Shown here piece by piece: positions 1-8,264 of a stretch of 12,675 nt of DNA. Both the position numbers and the translations under genes were made by a program. The DNA is from Candidatus Pacearchaeota archaeon (lineage in GTDB: Archaea > Nanobdellota > Nanobdellia > Pacearchaeales > GW2011-AR1). The DNA is taken from positions 1 to 12,675 of the forward strand of contig JACQLL010000058.1 in the NCBI GenBank assembly GCA_016234025.1, read 5' to 3'. The notes beneath the pieces were generated by a model. It had not been told where the DNA came from. It did not search any database and saw only the letters and a list, made by a program, of their open reading frames with translations. Every line of letters starts with the position of its first letter. Position 1 is the first letter of the stretch.

Positions 1-94
1 ATATAGTCAACCAACTAAGTTCTTCGGTTAGTTTCGGTTGGTTGACTATTTAGGGGACCAATTTGCGACCGAGAAATTAAATTGGTTCACTATA
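1..94 (+). repeat. Structured repeat, copy A (short form, two tandem hairpins)
   Basis: Two inverted repeats in tandem. Hairpin 1 has perfect 13-bp arms at 3-15 (ATAGTCAACCAAC) and 37-49 (GTTGGTTGACTAT). Hairpin 2 has arms at 55-64 (GGACCAATTT) and 79-88 (AAATTGGTTC) with one G-T wobble, and its loop holds ACCGAGAAA at 68-76. The unit closes with ACTATA at 89-94, which is complementary to the TATAGT at its left end. Copies B (9879) and C (12493) share this architecture in the same orientation but have a longer, branched hairpin 1. The left edge may be cut by the window start. It lies directly upstream of the operon promoter. It could be a mobile miniature element, a structured RNA or a protein-binding site; the sequence alone does not decide. 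Confidence 0.85.
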
Positions 95-126
95 AGTCGT
101 CAAATATTAGTACCGACGTGTAGTGC

Positions 127-140
127 TATAAATTTATATA
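127..140 (+). promoter_or_regulatory. Probable box A (TATA) promoter of the six-gene operon
   Basis: TATAAATTTATATA lies 31-44 bp before the ATG at 171 and just after repeat copy A. The expected archaeal start site, about 25 bp downstream, would give a leader of only some 8-12 nt. No Shine-Dalgarno motif is visible before the ATG. The 12-bp palindrome TATAAATTTATA inside it could work in either direction, but there is no gene on the left within the window. Confidence 0.6.
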
Positions 141-170
141 GGTATTTTTATCATCTTCAAGTAATAGAAA

Positions 171-1286
171 ATGGCAGAAAAAACAATCCTCGATCAATTG
201 CGTTTGGATAAAGCGCAGAAAGAAAGACTTAAAGGGCTTGAGCAGAAACGCATGGAACTGGAAATCGAAGATCAGAACAGATTAGACCGTTATCAAGAAA
301 CAATAGAAGGGGTTATAACCGGCAAGCAAGACACCGACGTTCGTCAACTTTCTGAATTAGATAAGGGGATAGAACGCGGACAACAATTCAAAGGGGAAAT
401 TTCTCAGCTTGCCGAAAGTTTGACAACAGAACTAAACGAGCTTGGACAGTTCTTTGGAGATTTGAATCAATACACAGGATTTTGGGAAAGAACGGCCGCT
501 AAAGTAGGTCTTACAAGATTCGCCGACAAACAAAGATTGCAACGTGTGAGAAGTTCCGACGTTCGCGAAAACCTGCAAACAATTCTGGATTATGGTTTGC
601 ATATGACTAATAAATTACAAGAAGCAACTCTCGAAAACATGGACTGCCAGGCTAAAATTGATTCAACAATAAGGATAACTGCAAAAAAACTTGAAGAAAC
701 CCAGCCTCTATATGAAAAAGCGCGAAGCGAACGTGAACGTTTGGAACGAGAACTAAAAGAGATCCAAGACAGACAGGATCTTGCCGAAGCAACTGAACAT
801 GCCCAACTCGCTGTGGAACGTGAAACACTTGAGAGAACATGCAAGGAAGCACAAACTCAGGAAAATTATCTTTTTACAATCGTAGATAAAGCAAAGCAGG
901 CACTGCCTGTTCAACGAGTACATCTGAAAGCATATGGTGATATTATAGATTCACTTATACAACTCAAAACTGGGCTTGAAGAAAATATTAAAAATGTAAC
1001 GACAATCTATGAGTCTACACCGGTTGCAATTCAAACCGCGTTAGGCACAAGAGCTGCTTCCCAAACTGATAAAGGAATTAAATACGCAACAGATAAATCT
1101 ACTGAAGTTCTTCTTGTTTCTGCAAAAGGAATCTTAGACGAAAATGCCGCGCGTACAGAACGGCCATTGTTAGAATCTGATAAACTTCGTGTCTACCGAA
1201 CAGCGCAAACCGAGATGAGGATGAAATTTGATCAAAGAGTCGAGGCAATGAAAAAAAAATATCGGGCTGCAGCAACAGACGAGTAA
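171..1286 (+). CDS. Coiled-coil protein with possible TelA-like C-terminal region (first operon gene)
   Basis: This is a 371-aa soluble, highly charged, mostly helical protein. Coiled-coil-like segments run over about residues 8-60 and more strongly over 165-250, rich in Glu, Arg and Lys with heptad-spaced Leu and Ile. No signal peptide or membrane span is visible. Residues 261-330 resemble, from memory, the C-terminal part of the TelA/toxic-anion-resistance family: an LIQ-type start (L262-Q264), a Pro-containing turn, then ALG (290-292) followed by a long helix with a TDKSTEVL-like stretch. That match is remote and unconfirmed. In bacteria TelA proteins are linked to envelope stress modules and often sit near AAA+ ATPases; here an AAA+ gene follows two genes downstream. 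The ATG at 171 is the first start after the promoter. Function is unknown. Confidence 0.8.
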   Translation: MAEKTILDQLRLDKAQKERLKGLEQKRMELEIEDQNRLDRYQETIEGVITGKQDTDVRQLSELDKGIERGQQFKGEISQLAESLTTELNELGQFFGDLNQYTGFWERTAAKVGLTRFADKQRLQRVRSSDVRENLQTILDYGLHMTNKLQEATLENMDCQAKIDSTIRITAKKLEETQPLYEKARSERERLERELKEIQDRQDLAEATEHAQLAVERETLERTCKEAQTQENYLFTIVDKAKQALPVQRVHLKAYGDIIDSLIQLKTGLEENIKNVTTIYESTPVAIQTALGTRAASQTDKGIKYATDKSTEVLLVSAKGILDENAARTERPLLESDKLRVYRTAQTEMRMKFDQRVEAMKKKYRAAATDE

Positions 1287-1291
1287 GGTGA
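1287..1291 (+). promoter_or_regulatory. Shine-Dalgarno site GGTGA for the second operon gene
   Basis: GGTGA begins directly after the upstream TAA stop and sits 4 nt before the ATG at 1296. It matches the archaeal anti-Shine-Dalgarno end (ATCACCTCC). It fixes the start of the second gene and shows that the pair is translated from one mRNA. Confidence 0.7.
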
Positions 1292-1295
1292 CTCG

Positions 1296-2372
1296 ATGAA
1301 ACCAGCACAACCCATTCCTAGCCTCGAAGAAATAGGTTTGGAAGCCCCATCCGAAATTCTCTGTACACTATCTCATGAAGAAACAACTCCCTATCTTGAA
1401 CGACTCAGTACCACACTGGATTACTTGGCGGAAATTCTAAAACGTGAAAAAAATAGTTTTGTTGTTGCATACGTTGCCATAGTTCGTAATGGAATCGACT
1501 CGTTGCGATTAAAACATCAGTTGCACGGCGAAGATAAAGTGGACTTCCCGTTAACAATTATTTCTCGTAACTCCGGATTTCCTTCTGAAAAAGATTTTTA
1601 CCTGCTGGAAAAAAATAAAGACGAAGCAGAAGAAACTTTATCGGTTTTACCGTCGAAAGACGAGATAATAGACAGAATCCGCCACGGAATTCTTAATCAT
1701 AGTTCAATAGTCACTGCCCAAACCCTTTTGCACAGATTTAATTTTTACTCTGCAATCGCAGAAAGAGCTCCGCTCGAAGCATATCAGGTAAACAGACCAA
1801 TGCATAGAGGAGAGAAAGACGGAGAGAACCTTTATGTCCTCGAATGGAATTGTATCGAACGTAAAACTAAATTACCTGTCTTTTATCGAATGTGCATGGC
1901 TCAGGAAAGCTGGAGAAGAAGATTAGAAGTCGGTTCAAATCCAAAACTGGAAACACTGCTCTATCAAACTCAAATGGGATTCATGAACGTCGATACTTTC
2001 GCACGCGCAGTTGATACACAAATCGATGAAGTGCATCCGAAACTGATAGAAAAATACACGATTGGTCCATTTCACAACCACATCACAAAGAATAATCAGG
2101 CCCTAAACAGCTTACTAGAAGATGCAGAAGACCCTGCAGTGTTAAAATTTACCAGGGAGTGCGTCGTGAGCGAAAGAGTTAAAGATCATTATGTTAAATT
2201 CTTCGACAGATTAAGACGCAAAAAATCCGTCAGAGAAGTATTCGGCCCTGTTGACTCAGAGACAAAAATGATCGTGCCGTTTAGAGTAAAACAAAAGCTT
2301 GGAAACCAAGACGAATACGGCAATCCATGCAAAGTATATGGCATCACAAACGGAGGCGACATCGTCGGATAA
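1296..2372 (+). CDS. Hypothetical protein, second operon gene
   Basis: A 358-aa protein that I do not recognise. It is soluble, with no signal peptide or transmembrane segment. The N-terminal 60 residues look helical. Residues about 60-110 and 160-210 alternate hydrophobic and charged residues as in mixed alpha/beta domains. The C-terminal third holds a GPFHNH segment (H260, H262) and a basic helix with RLRRKK. It starts 9 bp after the first gene's stop behind a GGTGA ribosome site and ends 1 bp before the preferred ATG of the AAA+ ATPase, so translational coupling on both sides is likely. A partner, adaptor or substrate-recognition role for the ATPase is possible from context only. A zinc-protease reading of the HNH segment was considered and rejected. 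Confidence 0.8.
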   Translation: MKPAQPIPSLEEIGLEAPSEILCTLSHEETTPYLERLSTTLDYLAEILKREKNSFVVAYVAIVRNGIDSLRLKHQLHGEDKVDFPLTIISRNSGFPSEKDFYLLEKNKDEAEETLSVLPSKDEIIDRIRHGILNHSSIVTAQTLLHRFNFYSAIAERAPLEAYQVNRPMHRGEKDGENLYVLEWNCIERKTKLPVFYRMCMAQESWRRRLEVGSNPKLETLLYQTQMGFMNVDTFARAVDTQIDEVHPKLIEKYTIGPFHNHITKNNQALNSLLEDAEDPAVLKFTRECVVSERVKDHYVKFFDRLRRKKSVREVFGPVDSETKMIVPFRVKQKLGNQDEYGNPCKVYGITNGGDIVG

Positions 2373-2373
2373 A

Positions 2374-4215
2374 ATGGCAGAGCGAGAACAAGTTCACCCG
2401 ATAACAAAAAAAGATTTGGAGGCACACTTGAAAAAAGTAGACGAACATTTTGAGTTAATAAATCGTGGACATCCTTCAGAAAGAGAAAGCTTATTCAATG
2501 TGATGAGGGGAATCGGAAGCGGAAATGAAAATCTGATGGCGGCTGAAGTTCAGAAAACTGTAGACGTCTTGCGGGAAGGGTTCTCGTTGTATTATGAGAT
2601 GAACGGATTAATAGAACAGAGAACAAAAGATATCGACGGTAAGGTGAGCTCCGGTGAAAAGCAGGCATTCCAAAATTCATATTCATCATTCGCAGCAGGT
2701 TCGTTAATAGCCCACGAATTAGGTTTGCTCATTGGAAACAAAGAACCGTTTCCATTAGAAAAGGGAAAAATAAATTTCAATTTCGATCTTACCAAAGATG
2801 ATTTATTAAACTCCGTCTTAGCAGTATATTTTGGTTTGATTAATCTCGGAAAAAGAAAGGGGACATTAGAAACAGGCGAAGATGTTCCGCGCGGAAGTTA
2901 CAACTTTTTCTCCTTGCTGCGTGAACAAGCGTTGGAAAAAAAAGAAACGTTCAATCCGGCGTTGGTCGATTTGGTGAAAAATTCCCAGTTTAGAGTAAAA
3001 GATGAATTTACGATTACCGGATTCGAAGCTGGCTTTGAGGAAAAAGCAAAATCAGAAAAAATAGAATTTGCTCCAATTCTCCCTTACCAGGTTGCAGGAA
3101 ACGTCCTGGCGAAAAAAGAAATATTGCGTGACATGGATCGCCTTGCGCTTTTTGACCTGCATTCCAAAAAAAATCCAATCTTGGAAGTCGGCGGCTTGTC
3201 ATGGTCCGTCTTGTACGATGGCTTGCCCGGAACAGGAAAATCAAGTTTATTTCGTATGGGTTTAACAAGATTAAAACAACGATGCGAACAAGCAGGAGCA
3301 TATTGGAAATCAAAAAATCATGGCGATTTGCAATGGAGCCAAATAATTATTGACCAGGGTGTGAAGGACGAATTTTACGGCAAGACCGGAAAAAACTTAT
3401 TAGAAAAACTCGCACCGACGAAAAAGCCGGACGCAATTTACATTATAACAACCGATGACATTGATTTGTTAGTGTCTGGTGATAGAAATTCCTCAAGCGG
3501 CGGAGCAGACAAAGATATTCTAAATATACTGATGCAGTATGCAGACGGAATCAATACAGTGATAAGAGGAAACGTGCAGTGGTGGGCGGCAACGAACGAC
3601 GCAACTTCAATGGACCCGGCCTTGAGACAAAGATTTATCGCACGTTATTCCGTCGACGGACCGCAAGAATGGTACGACTTCGCGGACATTTTACACAATG
3701 AATTAAGAACATGGATAAAAACCGGAATTGTCGACCTTCCGTTGGGAAAAGGTTACACTCCATATGAAATGAGAAAGGGACAAACAGGTAATGAAGAGAT
3801 TTCAGGCAGCTCGCTTATTTCAAAAGTATCCGGACTGCTTTCAGGCAAAGGAATATCGATGCGGGACGTCGGAGAATTAAGCGCAGAACATAAAAGAAAA
3901 AATGAGAAATTCACCGGAAGAGCAATTCACGCAGTTTCCGAAGCGATTAAAAAAAGAATAAACGACTACGAAATTCCGGAAGAATGGTACGAAAAGCCCG
4001 AAGCATTTTTTGCCCAGCCATACGAGCGTCGCGTTGAAATGCTAAAAGAATTGTGCGTTAAAGTTGACGGAGATGTGATAATAGAAGAAATAGAAAGATA
4101 TGCGACATCAGAAACAAGATACACAACAGATAAGTTCGAGAGTGACGTCAGCAGACTAATTCATAATATAAATGTACAAGCGGAGGCAGCAACGAGATTG
4201 AAAACTAAAAAATGA
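2374..4215 (+). CDS. AAA+ ATPase, single AAA module with novel N-terminal domain
   Basis: A 613-aa protein from the preferred ATG, which lies 1 bp after the preceding TAA. In-frame ATGs at 2299 and 2338 would overlap the previous gene; a GGAGGCGA at 2352-2359 favours 2374, though its 14-nt spacing is long. Residues 1-250 form an N-terminal region I cannot assign, which in AAA proteins usually binds the substrate. The AAA module shows Walker A GLPGTGKS (283-290), Walker B IYIITTDDID (355-364), sensor-1 AATND (N408) and the second-region-of-homology signature DPALRQRF (414-421) with the expected arginine finger. These mark the classical AAA clade, which forms hexameric remodelling or unfolding machines. 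The usual Walker B Glu is Asp (D362), an ED/DD-type variation reminiscent of Bcs1-like proteins. There is no protease domain and no membrane span. It is the only recognisable enzyme in the operon, probably its motor. Confidence 0.92.
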   Translation: MAEREQVHPITKKDLEAHLKKVDEHFELINRGHPSERESLFNVMRGIGSGNENLMAAEVQKTVDVLREGFSLYYEMNGLIEQRTKDIDGKVSSGEKQAFQNSYSSFAAGSLIAHELGLLIGNKEPFPLEKGKINFNFDLTKDDLLNSVLAVYFGLINLGKRKGTLETGEDVPRGSYNFFSLLREQALEKKETFNPALVDLVKNSQFRVKDEFTITGFEAGFEEKAKSEKIEFAPILPYQVAGNVLAKKEILRDMDRLALFDLHSKKNPILEVGGLSWSVLYDGLPGTGKSSLFRMGLTRLKQRCEQAGAYWKSKNHGDLQWSQIIIDQGVKDEFYGKTGKNLLEKLAPTKKPDAIYIITTDDIDLLVSGDRNSSSGGADKDILNILMQYADGINTVIRGNVQWWAATNDATSMDPALRQRFIARYSVDGPQEWYDFADILHNELRTWIKTGIVDLPLGKGYTPYEMRKGQTGNEEISGSSLISKVSGLLSGKGISMRDVGELSAEHKRKNEKFTGRAIHAVSEAIKKRINDYEIPEEWYEKPEAFFAQPYERRVEMLKELCVKVDGDVIIEEIERYATSETRYTTDKFESDVSRLIHNINVQAEAATRLKTKK

Positions 4216-5483
4216 CAATCCTAATTCCAGAAAGAGACATAGACCTAGAAAAACTTGGACTAATAAATCAGGAGCTGTTTGAAGTGGACGGAGAACTAGC
4301 CCAAAGATATAATCAAGTTCTATTAAAAGTTTTTGGCTATGAAAACGAGATGGACAGCTTTAGGATAGACAAAAGAGGATTGAGTCCTGAACTAAGCGTT
4401 CATCTAAAAGCAAAGTTTCCGGATAAGCTGGAATACGGCGAGAACTACCTGAATATCGGAAGCGCAAACAGATTCATGGTAGTTTTGTCCCCGGACCAAA
4501 AATCATCTCCATTGGTTTTTCCCCAGTCCTCGTATGAAAACGGATTGATAGATAATGTTTACAGAGCAGCACGGCACACTATAGAAGAGATTACAACCTC
4601 TGAAGCGCTGTACGGAGAACTGGAAAACGGAATTACGCTCTTTAGGTCAGTGAAAGATCTTCTTCAATACAGAACAGTAAAAGTTAGTTTAGACACCTTG
4701 GCCGGAACTTCAAACGCCCTGTCGGAGTTAACTGAATTGTCTGACAGATTAGGTGAAGACGATAACGCATTAAACCCTGAATACATTTCAAAAATGCGAG
4801 AGCTCGTCGAGAAAGTAGGAAAAATTAGCTCGCGTTCAATCTCCGATATTTTCCCGGTTAAAGTCGAAGTCCACTGTTTTCAGGTAGGGTTTTACAACGG
4901 AGTGTACTGTTTGCGAAACTTCAAAAACAAAGATGACATAAAAGGGATTTTTATTACAAATAACCAGGGCAAGCTGCGCGATTTAAGCGACGAAATACTC
5001 GCTTTAGATTTGCACGATAAAGAAGTTTTGAAAACTCTCCACAAATACGGATTCATGAAATATGATTCAAGAATAGTTTCACAAAGAATTGATGAAGTTG
5101 CGGACAACGTATTGCTTTCGAGAGGTTTGGACGTCGTTTCCCTAACGCCTCACGAAAGAAAGAGAGAAATCGTAAAGAAGACAACGAATCTTCCGAAAAG
5201 TTGGCATCAATTAAACGACATTAAAACCGCGCTGGAAAACACATCAGATGAAATTGAAGACATAATCGACAAAATGGATTATGAAACAAAGCTAAAGCTA
5301 TCAGTGCCTGCAAGTAAAAAAGAAATTTTGAACAACTTGCTGGCAGAACTTGATCCGACAGATCCCGTCAGAATGTACGAATTCAATTTGGGAAAATTCA
5401 GAAGAGAGTTTCCAACCTTTACTTTAAACAGGCAAAGATACATAGTAAAAAGAATTTTAGAAATGAAAGGAGGTAATGACTGA
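4212..5483 (+). CDS. Hypothetical protein, fourth operon gene, coupled to the AAA+ ATPase
   Basis: A 423-aa soluble protein with no family I recognise. Its ATG overlaps the ATPase stop as ATGA (4212-4215), a strong sign of translational coupling and often of complex partners. Residues about 115-205 are helical and include a possible coiled coil (repeated LSELTELSDRL-type pattern). Residues about 215-260 alternate as a beta-rich core around VEVHCFQVGFYNGVYCL. The C-terminal 150 residues are again helical and basic, ending RYIVKRILEMKGGND. There is no signal peptide or transmembrane helix. The last codons contain the ribosome-binding site of the next gene. An adaptor or structural subunit acting with the ATPase is the simplest inference. 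Confidence 0.82.
   Translation: MTILIPERDIDLEKLGLINQELFEVDGELAQRYNQVLLKVFGYENEMDSFRIDKRGLSPELSVHLKAKFPDKLEYGENYLNIGSANRFMVVLSPDQKSSPLVFPQSSYENGLIDNVYRAARHTIEEITTSEALYGELENGITLFRSVKDLLQYRTVKVSLDTLAGTSNALSELTELSDRLGEDDNALNPEYISKMRELVEKVGKISSRSISDIFPVKVEVHCFQVGFYNGVYCLRNFKNKDDIKGIFITNNQGKLRDLSDEILALDLHDKEVLKTLHKYGFMKYDSRIVSQRIDEVADNVLLSRGLDVVSLTPHERKREIVKKTTNLPKSWHQLNDIKTALENTSDEIEDIIDKMDYETKLKLSVPASKKEILNNLLAELDPTDPVRMYEFNLGKFRREFPTFTLNRQRYIVKRILEMKGGND
5469..5474 (+). promoter_or_regulatory. Shine-Dalgarno GGAGGT deciding the start of the fifth gene
   Basis: AAAGGAGGT, the strongest ribosome site in the window, ends at 5474. The ATG at 5476 would be only 1 nt away, whereas the ATG at 5485 is 10 nt away and better spaced. 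The site lies inside the end of the fourth gene. Confidence 0.75.
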
Positions 5484-5484
5484 A

Positions 5485-6381
5485 ATGGCACTACCCTGGT
5501 ACGAAATTGCGTTTGGACATGCAATGGCTGGATTTACAGTCGCACTTGCAGATAGAGCTTTCTCAGAAAACGCGAAGAGGCGCACAGAGAAAAGAATCCA
5601 AAATAAAATGGAAGAAGTCACAGCGTTGGAATATCTTTTGGGACACTCAAGCGATGTTGTCAAAAGTGATAGAGAATATTCGAATAATATTATAAGAGCA
5701 AGAAATTACTTTGAAAGAGAAGGAGTTTCTTCGGAAATTTCCACAAACGATGAAAGCCATTCGAGATATATCTCTAAAAAAATAAAAAAGGCAGTTAATC
5801 ATCTACGAAGAGGACATGAAAAGGTAAACAACTTATCGTGGAGTAAAAAACTAACTGCCGGATTTGGAATTGAATTTTTCTTTGATTCTATAGAAGTAAT
5901 AACCCAGTCCATTTATGGAGTCGGAAACGGAATCATTGCTCTGGGAAGAACTCCCTATCAAGCCGTATCATTCTTTGTAGGCATGCAAACTGGCAAAGGC
6001 TTTTTGTATGTCAAAGACACTTTTGTTAAGTCAGGAGAAGAAAAAGAACTCGACTCAATTGGAAGAGAATTAACGGCAGACGGTAAATTGCTGGATATAG
6101 TAAGAAACTACTCTCCTACAAGAGATCTTCAAGTTAAAATGACAGATGCAGAAGTTGCTGAAACAAAAGAGCTTCCAACTTCCGATAAAGAAAGTTATGA
6201 CGCTACTCAACTTGGTAAGAGGATTGGCGACTCTCTTGGAGATGCTGCTGAAAGTGTCGGTCGCGGTCTTAGCTCTGGAATAAACACATTGAAGGAGCGA
6301 ATCAATGCGCGGCGACAAGCAGCTAAAGATGAAGAAGAAAAAAGAAAGCAGGATCTAAAAAAACGATACGAAGACTACTAA
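5485..6381 (+). CDS. Hypothetical, probably membrane-associated protein, fifth operon gene
   Basis: A 298-aa protein starting MALPWYEIAF; the in-frame ATG at 5476 is too close to the GGAGGT site. Residues 5-22 form a hydrophobic but histidine-containing helix. Residues about 122-180 hold aromatic- and glycine-rich hydrophobic stretches around GIEFFFDSIEV and YQAVSFFVGM. These could be membrane-embedded or re-entrant, but none is a clean transmembrane helix. Residues 243-275 form an amphipathic helix with roughly 11-residue periodicity (IGDSLGDAAES, VGRGLSSGINT), a pattern known from membrane-surface-binding helices, and the tail is strongly charged. The seventh gene has a similar amphipathic region. 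It lies 4 bp upstream of the sixth gene's ATG. A peripheral membrane role is inferred; the family is unknown. Confidence 0.78.
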   Translation: MALPWYEIAFGHAMAGFTVALADRAFSENAKRRTEKRIQNKMEEVTALEYLLGHSSDVVKSDREYSNNIIRARNYFEREGVSSEISTNDESHSRYISKKIKKAVNHLRRGHEKVNNLSWSKKLTAGFGIEFFFDSIEVITQSIYGVGNGIIALGRTPYQAVSFFVGMQTGKGFLYVKDTFVKSGEEKELDSIGRELTADGKLLDIVRNYSPTRDLQVKMTDAEVAETKELPTSDKESYDATQLGKRIGDSLGDAAESVGRGLSSGINTLKERINARRQAAKDEEEKRKQDLKKRYEDY

Positions 6382-6385
6382 GAAA

Positions 6386-8230
6386 ATGAAACGCGAAGAA
6401 ATAAGTCAAAAACTTGCTGGAATTAGAGAGAACATTCTTAAAAAGAAAAGTTCAAGACAAAAGAAAAGCCAGAGAACCTTCTCTAAAATCAAGAAAGGAG
6501 TTTTAGCGGTAGCAGTAGCCGGAGCAGTCATTACAGGAATTGGAGCAAGAGATTATTTAATGAAGAGGCAGGACTACCCGGAGCGAAATGTTTTATTTAG
6601 GTCGTCAAATATTACAAACATCGCTGGAAATGTTGGTGAGGGCACTGACGCAAGAGCGGACCGAGAATCAACAACAAAGTTTTACGAAGGCGGCGGCGGA
6701 GAAAGCAAAGTTGGAACGTACCTGTGTGAGACGATCAGAGAAATAAGGGGAGACGCCGAAACTTTCAATATGGATAACTCTCAAAAAATCCGAATAGCTT
6801 CAGCGATACAAAAGCCGGAAATATTTCAAGCAGGACTAAGCATTGGCGGAAGTCTGAATTATAGAGAACAATTTGCAGAAATCGTCGTCGGAACCGGAGA
6901 AAAATCAAAAGCTCCTCAAAAATATATGGTTTACAAAATTTCTCCGGAAAGAGGAAGTAAAGATAAAGACATCGACGTTAGAGAAAACGTAGATGGAACT
7001 AAGGAAATAATAAACCGTCTGATTGAACTGAGAGGATTTCCGTTAGGATTTCTTTTTGGAAAACATTACAGAACCGGAACTGTCTTAGAAGATTATGGAA
7101 AAGATCCTAAAAACAAAAAACTCGAAAAAGAAGTTCTGGAAAAAATTAAAGTTTTAGACAGTCAGGCAGCCAGAGATGCATCTACGAGGGAAAGAATACT
7201 GGAAGAATTAACAGTTCTCGAAGAACAGATGGAAAATATAACGACGTATTCAACATTTGAAGACGGTTTTCTAAAAGTCTTGCCTCAAGACAGTGTATCT
7301 TATTTAGGAAGTTATCCTTCAATTACTGAAAGAATAAAGCATTGGGCTGGATTCGGAAGAAAAGAAAGGCACAGGCTCGCAATAGAAAACAATTTGGATT
7401 TGTGGCCAGGATATTTTCCTCTTTTGAGCGAACTCTCCATTGGTTCAGGAAAAGACCGAGTTTATCCGTTTGACAAATACAATAACGGAGGATATACCAT
7501 CAAAGACAAGTACGGAAAAATCGGAAGCATTGAAATCGAAGACTTCATGTTGCGTTACGGTCAAGACGTTTTATACTCTTACTTTCTGGACTTGAATGGA
7601 GATGGCGAGCTGGACAAAGAAAAAGAATTAATTGGACAAGTGTTGTGCAGAATGACACACGACGAAAGGCGAACGCTCGAAGAATCAATAAGCGGAAAAA
7701 AACAAGATAGAAACTTTACATACACCATTAACTTTTCATTCATGGCTCCAGACAACGATCTAAAGAAAGGAATGGAATATTTCAGGCATTGCGCACAAAT
7801 GGAAACAATGATGCCGGATCAGATTCACCGAGGAAATGGTCAACACTCGTTACTCCTTCTGATTAACGATCAGAGAAGCGATTTAATACTTTACGATGAT
7901 TTAAGTATTCAGAACATGAGTCGAGCCTTGACGCAAGAATCAACGCTGGCAGCAAAATATGACATCATCAAGATATTGAATGCGACACAAAGACCTTATG
8001 CACATGAACTTGCGCAGCTTTATGGCGTTGAAAAAGAATTTGAAGGACAATACGCCAGCTCTCCATTACTACATAAAAGAATTGAGCTAGGCCCATTGCC
8101 TGGAATCGCACTCACGCTCTGTTCAATTGCCGGAGGATTGTACTATCTAAGAAAGAGATGCAGTGCACCGAAAAAATCCGCTTCAGAAAGACTCGACAAG
8201 TTACAAAAGTCAGTAGTTACAAACCCATGA
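6386..8230 (+). CDS. Two-pass envelope protein with EF-hand-like calcium loop, sixth operon gene
   Basis: A 614-aa protein. The N-terminus is strongly basic (residues 1-37) and is followed by a hydrophobic helix, GVLAVAVAGAVITGIGA (38-54), a signal anchor or uncleaved signal peptide. A second hydrophobic helix, PLPGIALTLCSIAGGLYYL (570-588), is followed by RKR and a 23-residue basic tail. The positive-inside rule predicts both ends in the cytoplasm and about 515 residues outside. That ectodomain contains D-L-N-G-D-G-E-L-D (402-410), matching the Ca-ligand spacing 1, 3, 5, 9 of EF-hand or dockerin-type loops; position 12 is Lys with Glu next to it. No catalytic motif is evident. It starts 4 bp after the fifth gene without a clear ribosome site, so it is probably coupled. 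It could be the surface or anchor component of the operon's system. It resembles no S-layer or secretion family I know. Confidence 0.82.
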   Translation: MKREEISQKLAGIRENILKKKSSRQKKSQRTFSKIKKGVLAVAVAGAVITGIGARDYLMKRQDYPERNVLFRSSNITNIAGNVGEGTDARADRESTTKFYEGGGGESKVGTYLCETIREIRGDAETFNMDNSQKIRIASAIQKPEIFQAGLSIGGSLNYREQFAEIVVGTGEKSKAPQKYMVYKISPERGSKDKDIDVRENVDGTKEIINRLIELRGFPLGFLFGKHYRTGTVLEDYGKDPKNKKLEKEVLEKIKVLDSQAARDASTRERILEELTVLEEQMENITTYSTFEDGFLKVLPQDSVSYLGSYPSITERIKHWAGFGRKERHRLAIENNLDLWPGYFPLLSELSIGSGKDRVYPFDKYNNGGYTIKDKYGKIGSIEIEDFMLRYGQDVLYSYFLDLNGDGELDKEKELIGQVLCRMTHDERRTLEESISGKKQDRNFTYTINFSFMAPDNDLKKGMEYFRHCAQMETMMPDQIHRGNGQHSLLLLINDQRSDLILYDDLSIQNMSRALTQESTLAAKYDIIKILNATQRPYAHELAQLYGVEKEFEGQYASSPLLHKRIELGPLPGIALTLCSIAGGLYYLRKRCSAPKKSASERLDKLQKSVVTNP

Positions 8231-8234
8231 GAAG

Positions 8235-8243
8235 TTTTAAATA
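8235..8243 (+). promoter_or_regulatory. Box A promoter of the seventh gene
   Basis: TTTTAAATA is centred 26 bp before the ATG at 8265, directly after the stop of the sixth gene. That spacing predicts a leaderless transcript, so the seventh gene can be expressed apart from the operon even though it is on the same strand. Confidence 0.65.
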
Positions 8244-8264
8244 GTTAATTTAGATAATCAAAAA

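Noticed and set aside
590..844. Minus-strand and alternative-frame open frames inside the operon genes and aIF5B
   Set aside because: They lie within well-supported coding genes, have Ser/Leu/Phe-rich shadow compositions and lack promoters or ribosome sites.
2061..2120. JAMM/MPN-type metalloprotease motif in the second operon protein (GPFHNH at residues 257-262)
   Set aside because: The His-x-His is present, but the following Pro is Ile, the Ser and Asp are off by one or more residues from the H-x-H-P-x7-S-x2-D pattern, and no suitable upstream Glu strand is evident.
2299..2373. Longer starts for the AAA+ ATPase at 2299 or 2338
   Set aside because: Both overlap the preceding gene and lack a ribosome site, while the ATG at 2374 follows the upstream stop directly, behind GGAGGCGA.
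95..6614. Identical 14-mer GTCGTCAAATATTA at 95-108 and 6601-6614
   Set aside because: One of the copies is inside coding sequence, flanks do not match, and a 14-base match between two places in a window of this size is not unlikely by chance.
8090..8230. Archaeosortase-type C-terminal sorting signal in the two-pass protein (PLPG, hydrophobic helix, RKR)
   Set aside because: Such signals end within a few residues of the basic cluster. Here a further 23 residues follow and the recognition motif is not a clear match, so a plain transmembrane anchor is more likely.
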